Positions 16,501-24,013 of a stretch of 64,000 nt of DNA are shown in pieces. The stretch comes from Streptomyces griseus. Lineage in GTDB: Bacteria > Bdellovibrionota > Bdellovibrionia > Bdellovibrionales > Bdellovibrionaceae. The DNA is taken from positions 1 through 64,000 of the forward strand of contig CALQIT020000003.1 of assembly GCA_943330705.2 (NCBI GenBank), in the 5' to 3' direction. Made by a program: the position numbers and the translations under genes. Each line of letters begins with the position of its first letter. The stretch's first letter is position 1. A model generated the notes under the pieces. It saw only the letters and a list, made by a program, of their open reading frames with translations. It had not been told where the DNA came from and did no database searches.

Positions 16501-17296
16501 TGCCCTGGACGTATTTGATTCGTTGGCCACCATCCAGGTAGACACGATGATCATAGATAAAGTCCTCTCCTTGATTAACCGCACGCTCCACCAGGTGATC
16601 AAGGTGCGGCAAATCGTCAGGATGAATCCGCTGGCGGTATAGTTTATGAAGCACATCTTGCAGCTGTGGTGAATCAATTTCAAAAATTTTGTAATGCTCT
16701 TTTGACCACCACTGCTCATGGGTGCGTAGGTCGAACTGCCAACTGCCAACCTTTGCGGTAGCTTGCGCACGTTCGAGTTGATCGTTTATGAACTGCGCTT
16801 CTGCTTGAATGACCTTTAGCTCTAAGGTGCCCACCACTTGTTTTGCTAAAGCCTCTAATGTCTTTTTTTGAACCTCGTTCAGACTTTTTTCCTTGTCATC
16901 AATGACACAAAGAGTACCAATTCGAAACCCATTTTTGGTAATCAAAGGCGCTCCAGCATAAAATCGGACATGTGGCTCGCCCAAGAATAGTGGATTATCG
17001 CAGAAGTCAGGGTGAAGTTCAGCGTTCGGAACCTCGAAAACCTTATCTGTTAAAATAGCATGTCCACAAAAAGAAATATCTTTAGGTGTTTCTGTTGCTT
17101 CGAGGCCAAATCGCGACTTAAACCACTGGCGGTTTTCATCAACTAAACTGATAAGAGCTATCTTCACGTCGCAAATAGTTGCCGCAAGTCTTGTGATTTC
17201 GTCAAATTCAGCTTCTGGCTTGGTATCAAGGATTTTGAGTCGATTAAGTTCATGTAAACGTTGTTCTTCATTATTAGGTGCTGCTGGCTTTTTCAT
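13571..17296 (-). CDS. multi-sensor hybrid histidine kinase with receiver and HPt domains
   Basis: At 1241 residues this is the largest protein in the window. No membrane helix is visible, so it is probably cytoplasmic. Domains in order: GAF (about 20-160), three PAS domains (about 180-290, 300-420, 430-540; the middle one has YVNELFCKISEYSREELLGKDHR), a second GAF-like domain (about 560-720), a coiled helix, HisKA with SHEIRTPLNGVIGM (His near 748), HATPase with NLVGNAIKFT, DTGVGIP and GTGLGLSI, a receiver with ILMDCQMPEMDG (Asp near 1039), and a C-terminal HPt with AHNLKSSAQTLGA (His near 1175). It thus contains a full phosphorelay. A Gln/Ser-rich linker before the receiver is encoded by short DNA repeats. 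The downstream HPt, OmpR and receiver-SDR genes are likely partners. Confidence 0.93.
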   Translation of the reverse strand: MKKPAAPNNEEQRLHELNRLKILDTKPEAEFDEITRLAATICDVKIALISLVDENRQWFKSRFGLEATETPKDISFCGHAILTDKVFEVPNAELHPDFCDNPLFLGEPHVRFYAGAPLITKNGFRIGTLCVIDDKEKSLNEVQKKTLEALAKQVVGTLELKVIQAEAQFINDQLERAQATAKVGSWQFDLRTHEQWWSKEHYKIFEIDSPQLQDVLHKLYRQRIHPDDLPHLDHLVERAVNQGEDFIYDHRVYLDGGQRIKYVQGIGKVVKDSSGKPVLINGTCQDMTISYHLKEIKAYNTFYKIALDEAAIVAMTDIKGKIIYVNELFCKISEYSREELLGKDHRIINSGKMGQYFFKQMWDTISSGQKWSGKICNRAKSGREYWVDTTIVPFKDKNGTIENFIAIRKDITSEIIAEQALRIKTKETDSFFSVTLDLLCVAGTDGMFKRVNPAFTKVLGYAESELLSQPFFGFIHPDDVPRTQAEVEKLKVGAPTIQFENRYKCKDGSYKVLSWAASPDPETGLLYAAARDATSDRQASQVDQTVSNIRAQYIRYKHSSKELFDFILSNLIRESESGYAFIGEIKIDPVNNQRYLKTFSLTNIAWSDETKALFEKHATNGGGLEFKNLDTLFGSVIKSGKHLITNDASNHEHARGLPKGHPPLSQFWGIPIYHGGEFIGMAGLANRKTGYEEKLQQTMAPLIGAIGEIMFAYLSEREAIEQKKKLNIALEQAQLATQAKSDFLSTMSHEIRTPLNGVIGMADLLLDTHLSNDQIELARTIASAGQNLRTIINDVLDFSKIEAGQLELEPTEFDIVHYTRELLKPFTFSTESKGISFDIKACDFKRHVITDEGRFGQIMTNLVGNAIKFTKSGGVRIEQEITEQGDFADVIISVHDTGVGIPEAARERMFKAFSQAEQSTGRNFGGTGLGLSIAKRLVDLMKGSISFESKVGIGTTFIVKLKLKAGTVIRHQSQIQIQSESQIQSQKVTGRILVAEDNPTNQMVITRMLDKWGCKYHVVANGNEVIDAMRDAKFDLILMDCQMPEMDGYQATQNIRNSSTLNREIPIVALTANAVQGDQEKCQEAGMNGYLTKPIDRSALKATLLKYLHAKDSAAIQPLVEKNILMKLQDLEEDGQDAVVDFIDLFIRTSQVRIKGMAKCIEKNDVVGAAREAHNLKSSAQTLGAKKLGSACQMLEDLNQSRDLEKISRLFKELNEIYLESCAEFSEIKRQRTKAAERKVS
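14339..14384. repeat. imperfect CTGGAT/CTGGCT hexanucleotide repeats
   Basis: About seven units of a six-base repeat with small changes lie inside the hybrid kinase gene. On the coding strand they give the alternating linker QSQIQIQSESQIQSQ between the ATPase and receiver domains. Multiples of six keep the frame, so the linker length could vary between strains without destroying the protein. Confidence 0.7.
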
Positions 17297-17421
17297 ATTT
17301 ACGACATCACTCCATTAACTAAATACTCTTCAGTCACCATCGTCATAACTGCACAAAGAAATTAGGATAATTGGCATCATCTTAGGTCTAGAATATGATC
17401 GTGCTGTCGTCGGATTATTAA

Positions 17422-17670
17422 TCAGCAGTCAATTATTTTTGGCAAATTGTGACTGCGCAATTTTCGCGATGTTGTATGCAGATCTGTCATTAATTGTAAG
17501 ACTTTGGTCCCATTACCCCTAGCTTTGTGGCTGAGCGTGGTCTTTAGGTGGGTGGGGATCATTGTCTTGATGTATCGGCGCCTGCGACCGCGAGTCTCTT
17601 TTGGTCGCTTTGCCTGCTGGTAACGCTCGCTCATTTGTCGCACATAATCCCATTTGCTGGCCCCTTTCAC
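17422..17670 (-). pseudogene. probable transposase N-terminal remnant
   Basis: A GTG codon at 17670 follows AAGGAGGTGAT, an exceptionally good ribosome site, at a 7-nt distance. The first residues, KGASKWDYVRQMSERYQQAKRP, resemble the start of integrase-core transposases, which open with a similar K-x-x-K/R-W-x-Y-x-x-x-x-x-x-RY-x-x-A segment. After about 30 residues the likeness ends and the frame continues as a basic sequence of low conviction for another 50 codons. No catalytic domain, terminal repeats or target duplication are seen. It occupies the 500-bp gap between two kinase genes, which otherwise should hold their divergent promoters. Confidence 0.4.
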
Positions 17671-17860
17671 CTCATCACCTCCTTGTGACTTCAAAGACTT
17701 AGGGCTAGCACGTTCGGTAACATTTATTTATGGACAATTCGCAATCGGTCCGCACTTTTTTCTAAAGCAAATTATACATTTTGCCGATTCCTAAAAGAGG
17801 CGAATGGGCTATAGGCCAGTCACGCCGGAAAAGCATTTTGGGGATAGGAGCATCGACAGA

Positions 17861-19165
17861 ATGAGCACAAGTTCTAATAAAAATTTTGATGCAACAATGG
17901 ATGACGTACTCGCTCTGATTAGCGATTTCAAGGCCGGAAACTTTTCAAAACAATTAAGCAAAACGTCTGACCCTAAACTAAAAGATCTCGTTGACAGCCT
18001 CAATGACGTGACGAAAATTTTAGCTGCCCAAGCTGCCCAAGCTGCCCAAGCTGCCCAAGCTGCCCAAGCAGACACCGATACTTCATTTATCGTCGATTCA
18101 CTCGGGATTGGAATTTGGAAATGGGATCTCATCACAAACGGTCTTGAGTGGGATAAAAACATGTATAGGCTCTACGGTGCTGAAGAAAAACATTTCAATG
18201 GAGCCTACGATGCTTGGGAAAAGTCTTTATCTACAGAGACAAAGGCAAATGCCGTTGAAGAAATAAATGAGGCGGTAGCCGGTGGCAAACCATTTGATAC
18301 TGCGTTTCAAGTAATTCAACGAAACACGGGAAAAACACAGGAAATCCGAACCCGTGCATTTGTCATCAAAGATCAGAGTGGAAAACCGTTAAAAATGTGG
18401 GGCATTAATTTAGATAGAACTCGCGAGGCGGAGCTTGAAATTGAAGTCAAGAGGGAACAAGAAAAGGTTCTCAGAAGCTACAGACTAGCTTCTCTTGGTG
18501 AAATGTCAGCAGGTATCGCTCACGAAATCAATAATCCACTTGCCATTATCCAAGGCTCGGTCAACTTGCTGCCAAACTTTGTAAATAACCCAGAAAAACT
18601 TGGCTCCAAAATTGATGTAATCAAAAAATCTTGCATGCGTATTTCGAGAATCGTTCAAGGACTTAAAAAGTTCTCCCGGTCTGATGATAAAGTAGAGTTT
18701 TCTATGCGATCACTCAGCGCCATTACTGCAGAAGTCTTGATTCTAACGGATTCAAAATCTAGGCAGCATTCTACTCCGGTTACAGTAGATTTTCAATCGG
18801 AGGGTTCTATTTCATGTAGTGAGATTGAAATCGAGCAAGTTCTCATCAATTTGATAAACAACGCCATTGATGCGGCAAAAAACGAGACTGAAAAATGGGT
18901 CAAGGTTTCAGTGCTTGAGGATCATGGTTCTGTTGTCCTGCGGGTAATGGATTCGGGTAACGGCATATCTGAGAAAGTTCGAAGCAAACTCTTTGAACCT
19001 TTCTTTACCACGAAGAAAGTAGGAGAGGGGACGGGGCTAGGGCTATCTATTTCTAAAAGTATTTTGGATGAGCATAGGGCTACAATAACTGTAGTCGCTG
19101 AATCTCCTAATACTTGTTTTGAGATTAGGTTTCCCAGAGCGGAGGCGTTGAAAAATGCCGATTAA
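17861..19165 (+). CDS. PAS-domain sensor histidine kinase
   Basis: About 434 residues. An N-terminal helical segment resembling a HAMP-type linker (VLALISDFKAGNFSKQL) leads into five copies of AAQ, then a PAS domain (about 75-185, including IGIWKWDLITNGLEWDKNM and a PAC-like TRAFVIKDQSGKPLKMWG), HisKA with LGEMSAGIAHEINNPLAIIQ (His near 221) and HATPase with NLINNAIDAA, DSGNGIS, FEPFFTTK and GEGTGLGLSISKSI. No membrane segment is present. ATG 17804 is an alternative start with AGAGG only 3 nt upstream; 17861 has TAGGAG 10 nt upstream. The last 11 bp overlap the next gene, a single-domain receiver, its likely partner. Confidence 0.88.
   Translation: MSTSSNKNFDATMDDVLALISDFKAGNFSKQLSKTSDPKLKDLVDSLNDVTKILAAQAAQAAQAAQAAQADTDTSFIVDSLGIGIWKWDLITNGLEWDKNMYRLYGAEEKHFNGAYDAWEKSLSTETKANAVEEINEAVAGGKPFDTAFQVIQRNTGKTQEIRTRAFVIKDQSGKPLKMWGINLDRTREAELEIEVKREQEKVLRSYRLASLGEMSAGIAHEINNPLAIIQGSVNLLPNFVNNPEKLGSKIDVIKKSCMRISRIVQGLKKFSRSDDKVEFSMRSLSAITAEVLILTDSKSRQHSTPVTVDFQSEGSISCSEIEIEQVLINLINNAIDAAKNETEKWVKVSVLEDHGSVVLRVMDSGNGISEKVRSKLFEPFFTTKKVGEGTGLGLSISKSILDEHRATITVVAESPNTCFEIRFPRAEALKNAD
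18023..18067. repeat. five exact tandem copies of a 9-bp unit
   Basis: GCTGCCCAA is repeated five times without a change, in frame, and encodes (Ala-Ala-Gln)5 between the N-terminal helix and the PAS domain of the kinase. Exact repeats at the DNA level imply recent expansion and possible copy-number change; each copy adds three residues to what is probably a helical linker. Confidence 0.9.
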
Positions 19166-19502
19166 AGTTTACTATCTCGATGACGAAGAAGCGCTATGTG
19201 AGAACTTCGCGGACTGTTTTGCCTCGAAAGACGTGAATGTGACTACTTTTGGCGATCCAAAGTTGGCTATTGAAGCCACTTTAAAGAGCTCACCCAATCT
19301 GTTTTTTATTGATTACCGCTTGCCAGGCACTACCGGTGATGAATTTGCAAAAGCGCTTGATCCAAAGCTCCCTAAGTTTCTAATCACGGGGGATATTTCA
19401 GTTAAGACAGAATACCAATTCGTGAGAGTATTTCCGAAACCATATTCCGAGCAAGACATTGCTGAGGTCATTAAGTCATTCGTCGGCAAAGTGGCCGCAT
19501 AA
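19155..19502 (+). CDS. single-domain response regulator
   Basis: A 115-residue protein made of one receiver domain: YYLDDEE (acidic residues 9-11), phospho-acceptor Asp near 54 in NLFFIDYRLPG, the Thr of FLITGDIS and Lys of VFPKPYS. There is no output domain. It overlaps the kinase gene by 11 bp and is therefore its natural partner; it could signal by binding another protein or pass phosphate to an HPt protein such as the one near 13 kb. The latter idea is inference. Confidence 0.9.
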   Translation: MPIKVYYLDDEEALCENFADCFASKDVNVTTFGDPKLAIEATLKSSPNLFFIDYRLPGTTGDEFAKALDPKLPKFLITGDISVKTEYQFVRVFPKPYSEQDIAEVIKSFVGKVAA

Positions 19503-19580
19503 ACCTACCCACAATTTTGAATCCGCGCTCGACCCAAAATCTGTCGGAAATAACTCCGCGAACCGACTTAAATTTCTCTA

Positions 19581-20072
19581 TTAAATAATGGGTACCGAAC
19601 TCACTTTCCACTCACCAGTTTGCTTTTGCAATAAAGCAGTCCAGTTCGAACGCATGGCGCGAGTGTCTCCGTCTGAAAATTGGTATTCGTCATCTGAAGT
19701 TCCATAGCTAATTCCAAAATCACCCATAATTTCCGTTAGCCCTGTTGCTGCTGGCTTAAAAATAATTTTCTTAACGGGCACGCCCTGCTTCTTAGTTAAA
19801 GAATCAAAATAGGATTTCATAGATTCAAAATCATGAAAAACATTTTGATCTACTGTTGTGAACAAAAATTTATCCGCAAAAACAGATTTCAGGGTGCCAA
19901 AATCTTCTTGGTTAAGGGCCTCTGTGCCCTTTTTTAAAAGAGATCGCAGTTGCTCATGATCCTTTTCATTTTGCTGCGCATTGGCCTTAATTTCAGGAGC
20001 AAGGGTTTGCTGAGCAAGAGCCGAATAACTATGGTTAAAAATAAGAACCGAAAATAAAACTTTTACTAACAC
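19581..20072 (-). CDS. exported SnoaL/NTF2-like protein (DUF4440-like)
   Basis: A 163-residue protein starting at GTG, with a signal peptide (MLVKVLFSVLIFNHSYSALAQ). The mature part has the cone-shaped NTF2-like pattern: a helix EQLRSLLKKGTEALNQEDFGTLKSVFADKFLFTT, then strands with ISYGTSDDEYQFSDGDTRAMRSNWTALLQKQTGEWKV. This order fits DUF4440/SnoaL-like proteins, which bind small ligands or act as isomerases. The RxxxxWTxxLxKxxGxWKV end is characteristic. It is transcribed away from the oxygenase cluster, with a perfect palindrome between the two starts. Function is unknown. Confidence 0.75.
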   Translation of the reverse strand: MLVKVLFSVLIFNHSYSALAQQTLAPEIKANAQQNEKDHEQLRSLLKKGTEALNQEDFGTLKSVFADKFLFTTVDQNVFHDFESMKSYFDSLTKKQGVPVKKIIFKPAATGLTEIMGDFGISYGTSDDEYQFSDGDTRAMRSNWTALLQKQTGEWKVSSVPII

Positions 20073-20111
20073 GCGCAGAATTATTCCCCTGACACTATTG
20101 ATAATTTTACT

Positions 20112-20139
20112 ACAGATTTAAATTGCAATTTAAATCTGT
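20112..20139. promoter_or_regulatory. perfect 28-bp palindrome before the oxygenase cluster
   Basis: ACAGATTTAAATTG (20112-20125) is followed without a gap by its exact reverse complement CAATTTAAATCTGT (20126-20139). It lies 40 bp upstream of the SnoaL-like gene and 19 bp upstream of the AurF-like gene, just before its AGGAG. A spacer-free palindrome of this length suits an operator for a dimeric regulator acting on both genes. As RNA it would make a tight hairpin next to the ribosome site; there is no proper T run for a terminator. Confidence 0.7.
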
Positions 20140-20158
20140 TTAGGAGTCAAATCAATAA

Positions 20159-21373
20159 ATGGACTTGATAAAAGAAAGCTTTCAATCTTCTGCAAAAAAA
20201 ATTGATTCTACTTCAATGAAAAGGATTGAATTGAATCATACGCGAAACCGTATTCAAGATAACTCTCCAGAGCTTGATCGATTGGCTCTTAACTTTAATT
20301 ATAGCGACTGTCGTCATCAGTATTGGAATCCTGAACAGTTTTCATTTTTCTGGGGTACTCCTTTATGGGATCAATCCTCGCAGCACCAAAGAACAATTCT
20401 CAATCAACTCTATTGGGTAGCGTATTACTCACAAATTATATCTGCTGAAATAGCGACTATTTTCTTCAATCAGACCTCGGCAGCTGGTTTGTATGGTATC
20501 GAAGACTTTAGGAGTGTCTGCGATACTTTAGATTTAGAAAGTGCTCAAGAACGAGCGCATATACATGCCTTTAAAACAGTTAATGAGGCTTTCGAGGAAG
20601 AAGTCTTCGGAAAGAGAATCTTTAGCTATCCTATGCGCGGGCCTTATGTCGACACAATGATCAATGCAAATACGAGCCGCTCTAAAGAATTTTGGCGAGG
20701 GCTGCAACTCAAAGGTTTTGCGGTTATGTCTTCGAGCCGCGCATTTTTAGGCTGTCAATATTTTACCGTGCGGGGTTTACGTACTTTAAATGGAAAAATT
20801 GTTCAGCACAAACTGAGTCAATTTCATAGCAATAACCCACAAAAAGACAATTCTTCTATCCCTTCACTTATCAGCTATCATCACTTTTTGGATGAATCGT
20901 TTCACTTTAATAGTTCGTTACTGATCTCAGTTGAAGTTTTAAAAATGCTTGCACCACCGACGCCTTTTGAATCTTGGATTGCCAATCGAGGCATTGAAGG
21001 CTCGCAAAAAGATCATTTTAACTTTTCATCTGTTATGACAGGTTTATTTTGGTATGACCCTGCTCTTTTTCAAAAGTCGTATGACATCTTGAGGTCACCA
21101 GTATTTGCTATGAATCATCAAGAAGCTGTGACAATGCTCGAAGCTTGTTTTACGACCGAACATGAGGGTTTGCACCAAAGCGCGCTTAGCCGACAAGTCG
21201 CTATGGAGTCTTATTTAGACTATCTAAATAAAATACCTTATCTCAATAAAACAAACTTAGGGCTAAGTATAATGTCAAAAAACTCAATCCAAAAACACTT
21301 AGAGCAAAATCGTAAATGCTTTAGAGAATTTAAAAATAAAATTAATAAGTCACAACTATTGTATGCGAATTAA
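20159..21373 (+). CDS. AurF-like di-iron oxygenase
   Basis: A 404-residue helical protein with the metal-ligand pattern of the p-aminobenzoate N-oxygenase (AurF) family: Glu97 in IISAEIATIFF, Glu131 and His134 in QERAH, and His242, Glu246 and His249 in HHFLDESFH, which is the H-x3-E-x2-H arrangement of the AurF second-shell site. A fourth Glu ligand is not obvious. AurF-type enzymes use a non-haem di-iron centre and O2 to oxidise amines to nitro groups or to hydroxylate substrates. First gene of the plus-strand cluster; the ferredoxin gene overlaps it by 11 bp and is a likely electron donor. The substrate is unknown. Confidence 0.7.
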   Translation: MDLIKESFQSSAKKIDSTSMKRIELNHTRNRIQDNSPELDRLALNFNYSDCRHQYWNPEQFSFFWGTPLWDQSSQHQRTILNQLYWVAYYSQIISAEIATIFFNQTSAAGLYGIEDFRSVCDTLDLESAQERAHIHAFKTVNEAFEEEVFGKRIFSYPMRGPYVDTMINANTSRSKEFWRGLQLKGFAVMSSSRAFLGCQYFTVRGLRTLNGKIVQHKLSQFHSNNPQKDNSSIPSLISYHHFLDESFHFNSSLLISVEVLKMLAPPTPFESWIANRGIEGSQKDHFNFSSVMTGLFWYDPALFQKSYDILRSPVFAMNHQEAVTMLEACFTTEHEGLHQSALSRQVAMESYLDYLNKIPYLNKTNLGLSIMSKNSIQKHLEQNRKCFREFKNKINKSQLLYAN

Positions 21374-21647
21374 ATTTAATGAATCTAATTTTAAGCCAAT
21401 TGAAATTCCGGATAATGCCAATCTTTCCGAATATCTGGACAAATTAAATTCTCCTGTCTTGTTTGGTTGTCGTACCGGAATTTGTGGAACCTGCCTGATC
21501 GAAATCATCGAATCTGAAAACAGCACCCCACCTTCTGCAAATGAACTTGAGACGCTTGAACTTTTGGCGCCAAATAATTCAAAAGCTCGTCTTGCTTGCC
21601 AACTCGTTTGCTCAGGTGAAATTCAGCTTGAGTACTTGGGTTTATGA
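21363..21647 (+). CDS. plant-type 2Fe-2S ferredoxin
   Basis: A 94-residue ferredoxin with the cluster ligands Cys36, Cys41, Cys44 (GCRTGICGTC) and Cys79 (RLACQL), the spacing of plant-type and oxygenase-linked ferredoxins. Its length and the conserved ARLACQ motif indicate a stand-alone electron carrier. It overlaps the di-iron oxygenase gene upstream by 11 bp and the Rieske oxygenase gene downstream by 4 bp (ATGA), so it probably delivers electrons to one or both. No ferredoxin reductase is encoded in the cluster, so a reductase from elsewhere must serve. Confidence 0.93.
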   Translation: MRIKFNESNFKPIEIPDNANLSEYLDKLNSPVLFGCRTGICGTCLIEIIESENSTPPSANELETLELLAPNNSKARLACQLVCSGEIQLEYLGL

Positions 21648-22660
21648 GCCACAAAAACTATTGGTACATAGCCTGTGAAACAAAAGAACTTACTAAAAAT
21701 AGATTTATTAAATTTGAATTATTTAATGAGCCTTACTTGCTTTATAAAAAAGAAGACGGTTCGCTAGCATGTATTAAAGACCGCTGCTTGCATCGTGGGT
21801 TTCCTTTATCCCAAGGACTTAATAGTAAAGAATCATTTCAATGTGGTTATCATGGCTGGAAATATGATGAAAATGGAAATTTAATTAATATTCCCTCGCT
21901 CAGTTCTCAAGCTAAATTACCTCGTGTTTGTCTTCGTAGTTTACCTGTCATTACACATCAAGATTATGTTTTTGTTAGCACTTCAGAAAAAGCGGAGATA
22001 CCCAAACCATTTTCAATACCGCAATTACGCACAAAGAATTGGGGCCATATACGTCTCAAAAATTTATTTGAAAGCCCTGTAACCCAATGTCTAGAAAATT
22101 TCTTAGATGTACCGCACACCGCATGGGTGCATCCTGGAATTTTTAGAAAGAATAAGTCCGAAGCATTGCGCTTAAAAAGTAAAAAAACCGGGTCGTTTGT
22201 TACAACATCATATCATGGGGAAAAAAATAATCTTGGTTTTTTTTCGAAATTTCTAAACCCTACTAATCAGGAGTTAATACATACTGATACATTTTTTTCA
22301 CCCAACATTTCGTGTGTCTTCTACTCAGCAGGCCCGCATAGAAAATTCTATATAACTTCACAAGCTATACCGACAGGGGATGGGCGAACTTGGGTTTTTA
22401 CGGATTTGACTTACAATTATGGCATTTGGAATACAGTTTTAAAACCAATTATACGCTGGCATGCTCAAAAAATTATTAAACAAGATCAAGAATTGCTTAG
22501 GGTACTTTATGAAAACACAAAATTCGCGAACGAAACGAAACTTAATACTGAGGCAGACCTGCCGCTTTTATGGATTGCAGGGCTAAGAAGCTATCTTGAA
22601 AAAGGTATCGACTTAAAACAAACCAAAAATGTTAAAGGAGAAGTTGAAATACGTGTTTAA
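21644..22660 (+). CDS. Rieske non-haem iron oxygenase (first copy)
   Basis: A 338-residue alpha-subunit-type oxygenase. The Rieske 2Fe-2S site is Cys48-x-His50 and Cys67-x2-His70 (CLH and CGYHGW). The mononuclear iron site is visible as ENFLDVPHTAWVH with Asp155, His158 and His163; the Asp bridges the two metal sites between subunits. Length and spacing fit the single-component type of Rieske oxygenases acting on choline, sterols, porphyrins or natural products rather than dioxygenases with a beta subunit. It follows the ferredoxin gene with a 4-bp overlap. It is not a close duplicate of the second Rieske gene in the cluster. Confidence 0.9.
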   Translation: MSHKNYWYIACETKELTKNRFIKFELFNEPYLLYKKEDGSLACIKDRCLHRGFPLSQGLNSKESFQCGYHGWKYDENGNLINIPSLSSQAKLPRVCLRSLPVITHQDYVFVSTSEKAEIPKPFSIPQLRTKNWGHIRLKNLFESPVTQCLENFLDVPHTAWVHPGIFRKNKSEALRLKSKKTGSFVTTSYHGEKNNLGFFSKFLNPTNQELIHTDTFFSPNISCVFYSAGPHRKFYITSQAIPTGDGRTWVFTDLTYNYGIWNTVLKPIIRWHAQKIIKQDQELLRVLYENTKFANETKLNTEADLPLLWIAGLRSYLEKGIDLKQTKNVKGEVEIRV

Positions 22661-23357
22661 TAATCTTCCAATTTTTTTTAGTTTAAATAAAAGAACATAT
22701 TCTGATTGGTTTATTGATTTCGTTGGACTTCTTCTACAAGGCCTCGGAATTGCGCTAATACAGACTTGGTTTATTTTAAAAGTATTTCCGGCGCTGCTGC
22801 CTAACTATAAAAGCTTTATCTCCATTCACCCTATCGTTCAGTTTGTGATCAGTTTTATATTAATTGATTATATTTATTATTGGAATCATCGAATGCTTCA
22901 TAGCAGGCTTTTTTGGAGACTTCATTTTTTACATCATTCTGCAAAAAACGTAGATTGGCTTACAACTTCTAGAAATCATCTTTTTACACCTTTAGCCATA
23001 TGCTACTTGTGGCTTCACTCTTTCTTTGCATTTATTTTAACAGATTATAGATTCTATCTAGCTGGAGTTATATGCACTTACGCATTAGATATCTGGCGAC
23101 ATTCTAAATTTTCGCCGAAGCATGCACAAATATTTCAGAAAATCGAAGGCGTTTTTATAACACCACGCTTGCACCACGAGCATCATTCTAAAACGAATTG
23201 TGAAAGTTTTTTCGGTGCTAACTTTTCCTGGTGGGATACGCTGCATAGTACAAAAAAAGATATTTCTTATCCAGTCTTGGCAACTCACAACAACTTGGTG
23301 CGCCTAAAACATCTTGTAATTTTTCCAAAATATAAGAAAGCAGAATCTGAAATATGA
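22629..23357 (+). CDS. membrane fatty-acid hydroxylase / sterol desaturase family protein
   Basis: A 242-residue integral membrane protein with the eight-histidine di-iron signature: His87-x3-His91 (HRMLH), His99-x2-HisHis (HFLHH), His117 and the closing LHHEHH (182-186). Hydrophobic segments lie at about 28-55, 68-84 and 120-150. Such enzymes hydroxylate or desaturate lipids, for example the beta-carotene, sphinganine C4 or fatty-acid positions, using O2 and a ferredoxin or cytochrome. The start may also be TTG 22644 or GTG 22653; ATG 22629 overlaps the Rieske gene by 32 bp. It strongly suggests that the pathway acts on a lipid. Confidence 0.88.
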   Translation: MLKEKLKYVFNNLPIFFSLNKRTYSDWFIDFVGLLLQGLGIALIQTWFILKVFPALLPNYKSFISIHPIVQFVISFILIDYIYYWNHRMLHSRLFWRLHFLHHSAKNVDWLTTSRNHLFTPLAICYLWLHSFFAFILTDYRFYLAGVICTYALDIWRHSKFSPKHAQIFQKIEGVFITPRLHHEHHSKTNCESFFGANFSWWDTLHSTKKDISYPVLATHNNLVRLKHLVIFPKYKKAESEI

Positions 23358-24013
23358 CTGTCGCCGGAAAACTAATTTCACTTTTCTCTTTGCTATTTTT
23401 CTCTTTTGGGGTGGTGACGTCTTCACTTATTCTAAGTCGATACTCTTTTCTAAATTTTGTTTTATTCTTTTTAGGTTATGTTTATTTAATTCCGCCCTTG
23501 TTATTTCGTATACATAAAAAGATAGCTGGTTCTAGTCCAAGAACGAGCGATATGTCGGCACCAAAATACTCGCCTTGGTGGGGCGGATATCAAATTCAAG
23601 CCATTTTTATAGCCGTACCAAGTTTAGAAGGGTTTCTAAGACTGATTCCTGGTTGCTATAGCGTTTGGTTAACACTTTGGGGAAGCCAGATTGGAAAAAG
23701 TGTTTCTTGGACTCCGACAGTATTAGTTTCAGATCGCGATCAACTAATTATAGGTGACAATGTTATCATAGGGCATCAGGTACAGCTCATATGTCACTTT
23801 ATACGGCCCAAAAAAAAATCTCTGTTTCTTACCTTGGACACACTCAAGATAGGGTCTAATTGCTTTATTGGAGCTGGATCTAGAATCGCACCAGGTGCTG
23901 AAATAGCATCAGGCGATTTTTTACCAATACTAAGCGATGTTTACCCTCCTCGTTTAAAAGCCAAACGCGCTAAACAAGATATTTTACAGACGGAGCAAAA
24001 CATTGTCAGTTAA
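23354..24013 (+). CDS. left-handed beta-helix (hexapeptide) acyltransferase-like membrane protein
   Basis: A protein of 219 residues. Two N-terminal hydrophobic segments (about 5-27 and 30-50) anchor it in the membrane; the C-terminal half has hexapeptide-type repeats (LIIGDNVIIGHQVQL, LKIGSNCFIGAGSRIAPGAEI) found in LbH acyltransferases of the DapH/LacA type. Acyl-CoA or acyl-ACP would be the usual donor. The start shares an ATGA overlap with the hydroxylase gene. The number of repeats is small, so the helix may be short or trimeric contacts may complete it. The acceptor is unknown. Confidence 0.7.
   Translation: MTVAGKLISLFSLLFFSFGVVTSSLILSRYSFLNFVLFFLGYVYLIPPLLFRIHKKIAGSSPRTSDMSAPKYSPWWGGYQIQAIFIAVPSLEGFLRLIPGCYSVWLTLWGSQIGKSVSWTPTVLVSDRDQLIIGDNVIIGHQVQLICHFIRPKKKSLFLTLDTLKIGSNCFIGAGSRIAPGAEIASGDFLPILSDVYPPRLKAKRAKQDILQTEQNIVS

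Noticed and set aside
17809-18162. Open minus-strand frame with repeated Trp-Ala-Ala units
   Set aside because: It is the antisense of the 9-bp repeats in the kinase gene; open only because the repeat has no stops.
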